Below, in pieces: positions 1-6,001 of a stretch of 6,444 bases of DNA. Each line of letters starts with the position of its first letter. The stretch's first letter is position 1. Where the stretch lies: positions 10,373 through 16,816 of the forward strand of contig JAOZSN010000057.1 in NCBI GenBank assembly GCA_029939635.1. Direction: 5' to 3'. Source of the DNA: Deltaproteobacteria bacterium (lineage in GTDB: Bacteria > Desulfobacterota > Desulfobulbia > Desulfobulbales > SURF-16). The notes under the pieces were generated by a model. That model saw only the letters and a program-made list of their open reading frames with translations, was not told where the DNA came from and ran no database searches. Position numbers and translations under genes: made by a program.

Positions 1-1085
1 AGGATACAGTTGTCATCTGCACAGAATGCGACTATGCCGCCAATATGGAAAAAGCGACCTGCCAGTCAGCAGTTCCAGAAAAGACTGAGATGTTGGACTT
101 GGTGAAGATAGAAACCCCTGGAAAACGCAAGGTTAAAGCGGTCTGTGAGTTTTTAGATATCACCCCCTCAACACTGGTAAAAACCCTGGTCTACATGAAT
201 GGCGAGGAACCCATCGCCGTGCTGCTGCGTGGAGACCATGAGGTTGAAGAGGTTAAATTAGCCAATCTGCTTGGAGTGAGCAGTGATGATCTGCGCATGG
301 CAGATGATAAAGAGGTCTATGATGCCACTGGCACCCCCACCGGCTATCTTGGTCCCATTGGTTTAGATGTCCGCCTGGTTGTAGACCAGGAAGTAGCTGC
401 CATGAGCAATTTTACCATTGGTGCCAATGAGAAAAATTTTCATGTCCAAAACTGCAATATGGAGCGTGATTTTCAAGCCACCTTGACAGGTGATGTTCGC
501 CAGGTCAACAGTCAGGATCGCTGCACTGAATGTGGCGGTGCATTAGAGCTGACCCGCGGAATTGAGGTGGGTCATATCTTTAAATTAGGCACAGTCTATT
601 CTGAAAAACTAAATGCCACCTTTCTTGATAATGAAGGTAAGGAAAACCCCTTCATCATGGGCTGTTACGGTATTGGCGTCAGCCGTGTGGTGGCTGCGGC
701 TATTGAGCAAAACCACGACAAGGACGGCATGGTACTTCCCCTGCCCCTGGCTCCGGTGCAAATTATGCTGCTCAATCTCTCCCCCAAGGATGAAGCAATC
801 ACCAATGCTGCCGAACAACTCTATCAGGACTTACAACAACAGGGTATTGAAGTTATTATTGATGATCGCGATGAACGCCCCGGCATCAAATTCAAGGATG
901 CTGACCTTATTGGCATCCCCTACCGCCTTACTGTAGGCAAAAGCTTTAGTAAAGATGGTGTTATTGAGATCAAAAAACGGGCAAGTGGCGACACCAGCGC
1001 CGTGCCCCTGGCAGAATGCCTGACGACTGTTACAGATATGATTAACGCCGACTTGGCCACTCTTAAAACAAAAATTATTGCCTGA
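1..1085 (+). CDS. proS: Prolyl-tRNA synthetase, C-terminal two thirds (5' end outside window)
   Basis: Cytoplasmic class II aminoacyl-tRNA synthetase that charges tRNA-Pro with proline using ATP. The frame is open from base 3 to the TGA at 1083-1085 (360 residues). The usual bacterial enzyme is about 570 residues, so roughly 210 N-terminal residues, including class II motifs 1 and 2, lie off the window. Visible in order: the CDYAANMEKA segment that precedes the editing insert; the YbaK-like editing (INS) domain, with LLRGDHEVEEVK (bases about 222-257) carrying the lysine used to clear misacylated Ala-tRNA-Pro; RGIEVGHIFKLGTVYSE (about 555-605); class II motif 3, GCYGIGVSR (about 660-686); and the anticodon-binding domain (APVQIMLL ... 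DDRDERPGIKFKDADLIGIP ... VGKS, about 750-945). The ATG at 45 is internal, not the start. The rel gene follows after a 13-base gap. All motifs are intact, so identification is secure. Confidence 0.97.
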   Translation, partial: DTVVICTECDYAANMEKATCQSAVPEKTEMLDLVKIETPGKRKVKAVCEFLDITPSTLVKTLVYMNGEEPIAVLLRGDHEVEEVKLANLLGVSSDDLRMADDKEVYDATGTPTGYLGPIGLDVRLVVDQEVAAMSNFTIGANEKNFHVQNCNMERDFQATLTGDVRQVNSQDRCTECGGALELTRGIEVGHIFKLGTVYSEKLNATFLDNEGKENPFIMGCYGIGVSRVVAAAIEQNHDKDGMVLPLPLAPVQIMLLNLSPKDEAITNAAEQLYQDLQQQGIEVIIDDRDERPGIKFKDADLIGIPYRLTVGKSFSKDGVIEIKKRASGDTSAVPLAECLTTVTDMINADLATLKTKIIA

Positions 1086-1098
1086 ACCCAGTACAGAA

Positions 1099-1887
1099 AT
1101 GTCCACACCTGCTGAACATAACATCACCATTGCTGACCTGCTAAACCGAGCCAAGGCCTACCTTCCTGCTGACCAATTACCAGGTATAGAGCAGGCCTAT
1201 GCTGTAGCCAAGCAGGCCCACGAGCACCATGCCAGACCCAGTGGCGAGCCGTACATCAACCATGTTCTCTCGGTAGCCCAAATCCTGGCGGCCATGCGCC
1301 TGGATGGAGACACCCTTATCTCAGGTCTGCTGCACGGCACCCTCAAATACCCTGACACAGGGGTAAATGAAGAAATACTTCGTGAAAAATTTGGCGAGGA
1401 TGTGGCCCGCATTGTAAGGGGTACCACCCGTATTGACAATGTTAAGTTTAACTCCCTGATTGATTACCAGGCTGAGAATATTCGTAAAATGCTGCTGGCC
1501 ATGTCCAGTGATATCCGTGTCCTCTTGGTTAAATTGGCTGACCGACTTAACGATATGCAACTCCGGGACTTTCCGCCAGATAAGGCGTGCGAGTACGCCC
1601 GCGAGACCATGGATCTCTATGCCCCCTTATCTAGCCGTCTAGGGATTGATTGGCTAAAAAGGGAGTTGGAAGATCGTGCCTTCAGCGTCCTCCACCCAGA
1701 CGAATTCAATAATCTGAAAAGCCGTATCAGCTCCTCACTGCAGGATCGAGAACGCTATGTAAAAGATGTTAAAGAACTCCTCTCTAAAAAGCTCTACCAG
1801 CATGGTATTACTAAATTCAATATCCTTGGCCGCCCCAAGCATCTCTACTCTATCTATAAAAAGCTACTGGTCCAAAAATCCCCCTAG
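1099..1887 (+). CDS. rel: RelA/SpoT-type (p)ppGpp synthetase, N-terminal part, ended early by a frameshift
   Basis: First part of a long RelA/SpoT homologue that makes the stringent-response alarmone (p)ppGpp in the cytoplasm. ATG 1099 is chosen because the family begins close to this point; a TTG at 1078 in the same frame overlaps proS and has no better ribosome site. Neither start has a clear Shine-Dalgarno, which fits translational coupling to proS. Residues about 30-180 form the HD hydrolase domain (RPSGEPYINH, then KLADRL at 145-150). The catalytic pair normally reading LLHD...ED reads LLHGTLKY here: H79 is kept, the Asp is G80, and the following Glu-Asp are K83-Y84. The downstream Asn of HNM is also changed (NDM, 151-153). 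The synthetase domain begins at GRPKHLYSIYKK (244-255). The frame hits TAG at 1885-1887 after VQKSP, in the middle of the synthetase domain. The rest of the protein continues in another frame (next entries). The fragment alone could not synthesise ppGpp. Confidence 0.88.
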   Translation: MSTPAEHNITIADLLNRAKAYLPADQLPGIEQAYAVAKQAHEHHARPSGEPYINHVLSVAQILAAMRLDGDTLISGLLHGTLKYPDTGVNEEILREKFGEDVARIVRGTTRIDNVKFNSLIDYQAENIRKMLLAMSSDIRVLLVKLADRLNDMQLRDFPPDKACEYARETMDLYAPLSSRLGIDWLKRELEDRAFSVLHPDEFNNLKSRISSSLQDRERYVKDVKELLSKKLYQHGITKFNILGRPKHLYSIYKKLLVQKSP

Positions 1888-1892
1888 AGAAG
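1872..1892 (+). other. Frameshift site (A5 run) inside rel
   Basis: Reading in the incoming frame gives CAA AAA TCC CCC TAG. Slipping back one base on the AAA codon (1876-1878) gives AAA ATC CCC CTA GAG AAG, that is KIPLEKVYDK, the normal family sequence at this point. One extra A in the five-A run (1874-1878) would have the same effect, so a one-base deletion in a homopolymer explains it exactly. Three causes are possible: a real inactivating mutation, a sequencing or assembly error, or -1 slippage by ribosome or polymerase. TCC in the A site is not a classical slippery codon and I see no strong downstream pseudoknot or upstream Shine-Dalgarno-like stimulator, so error or mutation is more likely than programmed shifting. 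Confidence 0.85.
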
Positions 1893-3266
1893 GTGTACGA
1901 CAAGGTGGCCTTCCGGATTATCCTTACAACCGTTCGCGAATGCTACCAGGCCTTGGGCATGGTTCATTCCCTCTGGGTCCCCATTGATGGCCGCATAAAG
2001 GACTATATTTCCCAACCGAAATCCAATATGTACCAATCCCTGCATACCTCGGTGATTGGTCCTTCCGGCGAGTTTATGGAGATCCAGATTCGCACTGAAG
2101 AGATGGATAAGATAGCCAAAGAGGGCATTGCCGCCCATTGGGCCTATAAAGAAGGAGCGACCATCACGGAACAGGACGCCTCATCCTTCCAGTGGCTCAA
2201 GCAATTGGTGCACTGGCTGCAAGAACTCAAAGACCCCCGTGAGTTCCTAGAAACGGTGAAGGATGAACTGCATCATGATGCAAAAACCTATGTCCTCACC
2301 CCTAGCGGTGAAGTAAAAGAATTACCGTCAGGATCTACTCCCCTTGACTTTGCCTATGCCATCCATACAGAAGTTGGAAACAAATGTGTGGGAGCTAAAA
2401 TAAATGGTACCATCGCTCCTTTAAAAACCAGCCTGCGCAATGGCAATGTGGTGGAAATCATGACCAGCCCTCGCCAACACCCCAACCAGGGCTGGCTCAA
2501 GCTGGTTAAGACAAGCCGCGCCAAAAGCCGCATCCGCCACTGGTTGCGCCAGGAAGAACAGACAAAATATATTACTCAGGGAGAAGAGCAGTGTGAGCGA
2601 GAGTTAAAGAACCAGCAGATCAGCCTGAAAAAGCTCATTAAAACAGGGCATCTCAAAACCATCTTCAAAAAGCTCCATTGTAACAGCCTGCAGGATCTCT
2701 TCCTTAAGGTGGGTGAAGGAACTATCAGACCGAGCCAGATCAGCACCATCTTGGTACCACCAGAATTAGGCGACAATGCCGACACGGATGAAACAGTAGC
2801 AGAAATTCATCCTAGCCGGCCTGCAAAAAACAAAGAAGAGGTAATCACCATTGACGGTGTGGATGGAGTATTGATGCGCATCAGTCAATGCTGCCTTCCC
2901 ATGCCAGGAGATGAGGTGATGGGCTTTATCACCAATGGCCGGGGCATTTCAGTTCACAAACGCAACTGTCCCAACCTTATGGCCACAGACCCACAACGCT
3001 GGATCAAGGTTCGCTGGAATGAATTGGACACCTCCCACCGGGCTCACGTCAGTATCATAGCCTATGACCAGAAAGGGGTCTTAGCCGAGGTATGTAATAT
3101 CATCTCCGAGGCTGATGCAGATATCGTCAATATTGATGCCCACACTTCCAAAGACGCCCTGGCCAACCTCGATATGATTATCGAGGTAGACAACCTGGAT
3201 CACCTAAGCAAGGTATTGCAACACCTGCAACAGCATGATTATGTCCTGGAAGCCAAGAGGGTGTAA
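1893..3266 (+). CDS. rel: RelA/SpoT-type (p)ppGpp synthetase, C-terminal part (synthetase core, TGS, zinc finger, ACT)
   Basis: Continuation of the rel gene in the -1 frame. GTG 1893 is only the first possible initiator in this frame; the conserved sequence already starts upstream at about 1878, so this is a continuation rather than a separate gene. Numbering the restored 722-residue protein: YDKVAFRII carries the catalytic Asp at 268; RIKD at 299-302 is the RxKD motif typical of Rel/SpoT-type rather than RelA-type synthetases (which have ExDD); YQSLHT is at 312-317; MEIQIRT carries the catalytic Glu at 328; IAAHWAYKEG follows. A TGS domain spans about 398-457 (LTPSGEVKELPSGSTPLDFAYAIHT). The zinc-finger/RIS region has CC at 598-599, with His and Cys at 620 and 624. 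An ACT domain spans about 651-717. These C-terminal domains sense the ribosome in Rel proteins. The stop TAA is at 3264-3266, and the next gene overlaps the end. Confidence 0.9.
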   Translation: MYDKVAFRIILTTVRECYQALGMVHSLWVPIDGRIKDYISQPKSNMYQSLHTSVIGPSGEFMEIQIRTEEMDKIAKEGIAAHWAYKEGATITEQDASSFQWLKQLVHWLQELKDPREFLETVKDELHHDAKTYVLTPSGEVKELPSGSTPLDFAYAIHTEVGNKCVGAKINGTIAPLKTSLRNGNVVEIMTSPRQHPNQGWLKLVKTSRAKSRIRHWLRQEEQTKYITQGEEQCERELKNQQISLKKLIKTGHLKTIFKKLHCNSLQDLFLKVGEGTIRPSQISTILVPPELGDNADTDETVAEIHPSRPAKNKEEVITIDGVDGVLMRISQCCLPMPGDEVMGFITNGRGISVHKRNCPNLMATDPQRWIKVRWNELDTSHRAHVSIIAYDQKGVLAEVCNIISEADADIVNIDAHTSKDALANLDMIIEVDNLDHLSKVLQHLQQHDYVLEAKRV

Positions 3267-4062
3267 AGCTATCCCGCCTCACACCATCAAACGTTGGCAT
3301 GGTTTCGAATTTAACGGCTCACCCTGGTGTCCTGGCTTTATACGCGATGCCATTGTCACTATTTTAGGCAAGAGTTTGCGTAGCAGCAATCTCTATGATG
3401 AGGTGGGACAGCCCTTTGCCGCCTTCTGCACACAGGCACACATTCATTCCCTTGTAGATCTAGCCAGCGGCAGTGGAGATGCCATGGCCATTCTTGTGGA
3501 TGAAATGGTGCGCAACCGCTGTCCCCTGCCAACCATCTATCTTTCCGATCTGCTTCCCAATGTCACGGCCATGGCAGAGGCCATTGGCACACGGCCTCAC
3601 CTGAAAATCATTACAACGCCGGTTGATGCCAACCACCTTGAGACATTAGCTGACCATCAAGGATATAGTATTATTTCTGCCTTTCACCATTTCCACCAGG
3701 ATCTAGCCCGCAAAATCTTCAGCCATTGCGTCGACAAGGGCAAGGCTCTTGTTATTATCGAACCCTTCCCACGCCGGCTCCTCTCCTTCTTCCCGCTCTT
3801 CCTCTACGGAACAGCCCACCTGGCTCTTTACCCCATTTTTAGCAAAAAACAACGATTACTAAAGGCATTATGTACCTATATCATCCCCATTATCCCCATG
3901 GCCATGCTCTGGGATGGGCTGATGAGTGTCCAGCGTATTTACACAAAAAAAGATCTCTTTGCCCTGGCAGCTCCCCATCAAGGAAAATTTCATTGGCAGT
4001 ATCAGGAGGTAAAGGCCTCCTTGGGCGGCACAGTGACCATATTTACAGGCAGACCTAAATAG
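3235..4062 (+). CDS. Class I SAM-dependent methyltransferase-like protein
   Basis: A 275-residue protein at most, with a Rossmann methyltransferase signature: motif I VDLASGSGD at residues 74-82 (S-adenosylmethionine binding), an acidic strand-2 end in IYLSD (101-105), VDAN at 130-133, and SAFHHFHQD at 148-156 where motif IV usually lies. The substrate cannot be named from sequence. After the core come two hydrophobic stretches (about 182-201 and 210-228) that could lie against or enter the membrane, or form a lipid-substrate lid; this is inference. The N-terminal FEFNGSPWCPGFIRDAI resembles the leader seen before the SAM domain in some uncharacterised methyltransferases. The start is uncertain: ATG 3235 or ATG 3241, both overlapping the end of rel, without a good Shine-Dalgarno. 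A purine-rich AAGAGGG at 3255-3261 lies inside the overlap. The stop TAG (4060-4062) is partly made by the 80-bp inverted-repeat element. Confidence 0.82.
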   Translation: MIMSWKPRGCKAIPPHTIKRWHGFEFNGSPWCPGFIRDAIVTILGKSLRSSNLYDEVGQPFAAFCTQAHIHSLVDLASGSGDAMAILVDEMVRNRCPLPTIYLSDLLPNVTAMAEAIGTRPHLKIITTPVDANHLETLADHQGYSIISAFHHFHQDLARKIFSHCVDKGKALVIIEPFPRRLLSFFPLFLYGTAHLALYPIFSKKQRLLKALCTYIIPIIPMAMLWDGLMSVQRIYTKKDLFALAAPHQGKFHWQYQEVKASLGGTVTIFTGRPK

Positions 4063-4144
4063 TGTCTGTCCATAATATTAGATCATTTTATTTTTCGCTG
4101 TGACGCACATGGACAAAAGGGCCATTTATGGATAGACACTAAAT
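4057..4144. mobile_element. Candidate 80-bp MITE with 15-bp inverted repeats and AAAT duplication
   Basis: The left end AGTGTCTGTCCATAA (4061-4075) and right end TTATGGATAGACACT (4126-4140) are inverted repeats that match except for one position, which would still pair as G-U. A direct AAAT flanks them (4057-4060 and 4141-4144), as expected for a 4-bp target duplication. The 50-base core is AT-rich and encodes nothing. Deleting the element plus one AAAT gives CCTAAATAACGAT, in which the methyltransferase ends in TAA and the phosphofructokinase ends in TAG at the same residues as now. This supports insertion of a small non-autonomous element between convergent genes. An alternative is a native bidirectional terminator, but the 50-base loop and missing T tract argue against a simple intrinsic terminator. 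A secondary pairing TGTCCAT/ATGGACA (4067-4073 with 4109-4115) also exists. I cannot assign it to an IS family. Confidence 0.6.
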
Positions 4145-5239
4145 AACGATATCAGCCCCTAAACTAATACCAATCTCGGTGGCCGTACGCACTCTATCCC
4201 CACCAATGGGCACTTTCTTGCGTTTTTCCACCGCATCAGCAAGGGGCACGGCAACCATCTCATCACCAGCCAGAGCAACCATATGATCAAACTGTTCGGC
4301 CTCAGCAAGGCGCACTGCCGTGGCACCAAAACGTAAGGCAAGAAGCCGATCAAAGGTGGTTGGTGAACCACCGCGCTGCAAATGTCCCAAAACAAGAGAG
4401 CGGGTATCTTTGCCCGTGCACCTGTTTATTTCCTTGGCAACCCACTCACCTACGCCACCCAAAACAACCTCAGCTCGACCTGTCTCCCCTTCCCCCTTAT
4501 GAATAACATCATGATCAACGGCCGTGGCTCCTTCGGCAACCACGACAATGGCATAATTTTTATCGTAAAGCTCATTCTCGTTAATCTTGTCGCAAACTTT
4601 TCTAATATCAAAAGGGATCTCAGGAATCAGTATCACATCCGCACCACCAGAAATGCCGGAATTCATGGCTATCCAACCAGAATCACGCCCCATAACCTCA
4701 ACAACCATCACTCGGTCATGGGATTTGGCCGTTGAGTGTAACTTATCCAGTGCCTCTGTGGCGGTTGACACCGCAGTATCAAAACCAAAGGTCAGCTGTG
4801 TAGCCAGCAAGTCATTATCAATGGTCTTTGGTACACCAATAACCGGCATACCTTTTTCTGTTGCAAAACGGTGGGCAATTTCCAAACTACCATCACCACC
4901 CACGGCAATATGGCAGGAGAACCCCATACGATCAAACGTCTTCATAACCCGATCAGAAACATCATGAATCTCTACCTGACCTGCCAGATTTTCAATGGGC
5001 ATGGCAAAAGGATCACCTTTATTTGTTGAACCAATAATAGTGCCGCCCATGGAGGTAATATCAGCGACCATATCGGGGGTCAAACGTATCAGTTCATCAT
5101 GATCAAGCAGACCAAGATAGCCACTTCGACTGCCATACACCTCCCAGCCACGATTATGGGATGCCTGCACCACAGCAAAAATAACAGCATTGAGGCCGGG
5201 AGCATCACCACCACCCGTAGAAATGACAATTTTTTTCAT
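4139..5239 (-). CDS. pfkA: 6-phosphofructokinase (PFK family, ATP/PPi donor uncertain)
   Basis: Phosphorylates fructose 6-phosphate to fructose 1,6-bisphosphate in cytoplasmic glycolysis. It has 366 residues, longer than E. coli PfkA (320) and like the mixed ATP/PPi clade. Motifs: N-terminal TGGGDAPGLN (8-17); GGDGS (114-118); PKTIDND (137-143) with the catalytic Asp at 141; VMGRDSG (182-188) with the substrate-binding Met and Arg; AEG (235-237); and GHLQRGGSP (285-293), with Arg 280 and His 286 also contacting the sugar phosphate. The residue after GGD is Gly (117), usual in ATP enzymes, while Lys 138 before TIDND is the residue typical of PPi enzymes and the mixed clade, so the phosphoryl donor is not settled. 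The start ATG at 5237-5239 is preceded by an AGGTG ribosome site 5 bases away. The gene is transcribed alone, converging on the methyltransferase. Its stop TAG (4139-4141) lies on the inverted-repeat element boundary. Confidence 0.96.
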   Translation of the reverse strand: MKKIVISTGGGDAPGLNAVIFAVVQASHNRGWEVYGSRSGYLGLLDHDELIRLTPDMVADITSMGGTIIGSTNKGDPFAMPIENLAGQVEIHDVSDRVMKTFDRMGFSCHIAVGGDGSLEIAHRFATEKGMPVIGVPKTIDNDLLATQLTFGFDTAVSTATEALDKLHSTAKSHDRVMVVEVMGRDSGWIAMNSGISGGADVILIPEIPFDIRKVCDKINENELYDKNYAIVVVAEGATAVDHDVIHKGEGETGRAEVVLGGVGEWVAKEINRCTGKDTRSLVLGHLQRGGSPTTFDRLLALRFGATAVRLAEAEQFDHMVALAGDEMVAVPLADAVEKRKKVPIGGDRVRTATEIGISLGADIVI

Positions 5240-5244
5240 ATTTG

Positions 5245-5249
5245 CACCT
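5245..5249 (-). promoter_or_regulatory. Ribosome binding site of the phosphofructokinase gene
   Basis: On the minus strand AGGTG lies 5 bases before the ATG at 5239-5237. It supports this start over any internal one. Confidence 0.7.
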
Positions 5250-5312
5250 GAGTATTTTTTGCTCTTAAAACCAATAGATAGTTAGAATAACCACTGATTT
5301 TTTCATTTCCCT

Positions 5313-5341
5313 AGTATAGAAGGTCACATCCCCTGAGGCAA
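5313..5341 (-). promoter_or_regulatory. Sigma-70-type promoter for the phosphofructokinase gene
   Basis: On the minus strand TTGCCT (-35, 5341-5336) and TATACT (-10, 5318-5313) are separated by exactly 17 bases. They match the consensus at 4 of 6 and 5 of 6 positions. This predicts a leader of about 65-70 bases before the ATG at 5239. It is found by eye only and fits the absence of an upstream co-directional gene. Confidence 0.55.
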
Positions 5342-5549
5342 TTATTAAAATTTACTAGATACAGATTTGACTATACGGAGAGTGTTGACTTATTATTCAA
5401 ATATGCTTAATGTGAAAAGTTCTTACCTAACACTTTGCATGTCATATCTACTTTTGTCGATAATTTGTAAGCAAGTGTACTGTATAGACTTTAAATTAAT
5501 ATCGAAATTTCTGTCAGAGTAGTTTATTTGGCAGTATCAGAACAATAAC

Positions 5550-5556
5550 AGGAGGT
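5550..5556 (+). promoter_or_regulatory. Strong ribosome binding site for the HesB-like selenoprotein
   Basis: AGGAGGT is a complete Shine-Dalgarno 6 bases before ATG 5563. It fixes the start upstream of the in-frame TGA and argues that the segment before the TGA is translated. Confidence 0.85.
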
Positions 5557-5562
5557 ATTTTC

Positions 5563-5895
5563 ATGTTAGAAGTTACAGCAAGTGCTATTGAGAACCTTAA
5601 AAGCTACCTGGAGCAGAATAGTATCACTTCTGCAGTCCGTATAGCTTTAATGCAAGGCGGCTGATCCGGCCCCTCACTGGGCTTGGCTCTGGATGAGTCA
5701 AAAGATAATGATGAAGTTGTAGAACAAGACGACCTTACTTTTCTCGTTGAAAAAGGACTTATGGCAAGTTGTGGCGATATCAAGGTTGATTTCATGGATG
5801 CTGGACCACGTTCCGGATTTTCCATTTCTTCTAAGATGCCATTAGGCGGTGGATCAGATTCCGGCTGTGGCAGTTGTGGAGGTTCCTGCGGCTAA
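5563..5895 (+). CDS. HesB/IscA-like selenoprotein with in-frame TGA (Sec34)
   Basis: Small A-type Fe-S carrier-like protein, 110 residues if TGA at 5662-5664 is read as selenocysteine. Before the TGA the reading is MLEVTASAIENLKSYL, then AVRIALMQGG, and after it SGPSLGLALDE. This is the HesB/IscA pattern in which GGC-x-G carries the first of the cluster-binding cysteines; Sec34 takes that place (Cys35 in E. coli IscA). The rest of the fold continues through FLVEKGLMASCGDIKVDF to GPRSGFSIS. The Gly-rich tail has Cys at 102, 105 and 109 (CGSCGGSCG), instead of the usual CGCG tail; Cys70 is extra. A HesB-related selenoprotein family with Sec at this position is known, mostly from anaerobes; the exact role (cluster carriage or redox) is not settled. 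The SD at 5550, the SECIS-like hairpin and full conservation on both sides of the TGA support readthrough. Conventional calling from TTG 5683 would lose the first 40 residues. Sec machinery must be encoded elsewhere. Confidence 0.9.
5683..5701 (+). promoter_or_regulatory. Bacterial SECIS hairpin of the HesB-like selenoprotein
   Basis: Seven base pairs (TTGGCTC with GAGTCAA, one of them G-U) close a five-base loop TGGAT. The loop starts 26 bases after the TGA, and its second base is G. Bacterial SECIS elements have a short apical loop with G in the first two bases, about 16-37 bases after the UGA, where SelB binds to deliver Sec-tRNA. The fit is good, but thermodynamics were not computed. Confidence 0.7.
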
Positions 5896-5915
5896 CACCG
5901 CTAGAACATAGGAAT

Positions 5916-5967
5916 TAAACACAAATCCCCGTTTCAGCTTGAGTGCTGAAACGGGGATTTGTGTTTA
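5916..5967. terminator. Perfect 23-bp hairpin, likely bidirectional terminator
   Basis: Arms 5916-5938 and 5945-5967 are exact reverse complements, with a 6-base loop TTGAGT. The core is GC-rich (CCCCGTTTCAGC with GCTGAAACGGGG) and the outer stem is A/T-rich, giving T-rich runs at the exit on both strands. It sits 20 bases after the selenoprotein stop and 34 bases beyond the stop of the converging minus-strand gene, the expected place for a shared terminator. No pure U tract follows, so part of the outer stem must serve as one. Confidence 0.85.
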
Positions 5968-6001
5968 CTCAGTGAACTAAACAATCACCGCGAGAAAAAT
6001 A

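Larger units (their letters stand above)
5240..5562. other. 323-base AT-rich divergent intergenic region; weak promoter candidates for the selenoprotein gene
   Basis: No coding frame or RNA gene is seen here. Besides the phosphofructokinase promoter on the minus strand, the plus strand has two possible -35/-10 pairs: TTGACT (5385-5390), 17 bases, TAATGT (5408-5413); and TTGCAT (5435-5440), 18 bases, GATAAT (5459-5464). Each has one good and one poor half. TTGACT also occurs at 5367-5372, giving two copies 18 bases apart, which could be an operator spacing. I cannot assign a regulator. Confidence 0.35.

Noticed and set aside
609..936. Overlapping frames on both strands within proS
   Set aside because: They are shadows of proS; their translations have no domain pattern.
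1078..1098. TTG 1078 as the rel start
   Set aside because: It overlaps the proS end and adds seven residues with no family similarity; ATG 1099 is preferred, though neither has a clear SD.
4320..4967. Plus-strand frames opposite the phosphofructokinase gene
   Set aside because: They are antisense shadows of a fully conserved gene.
5667..5686. Hairpin GCCC/GGGC with loop CTCACT right after the Sec TGA, as the SECIS
   Set aside because: The loop is only about 9 bases after the TGA and has no G, unlike bacterial SECIS elements; the hairpin at 5683-5701 fits better.
5683..5895. A 70-codon gene starting at TTG 5683
   Set aside because: The HesB-like sequence continues upstream through the TGA to ATG 5563 with a perfect SD; TTG 5683 has no ribosome site and would cut off the N-terminal fold.
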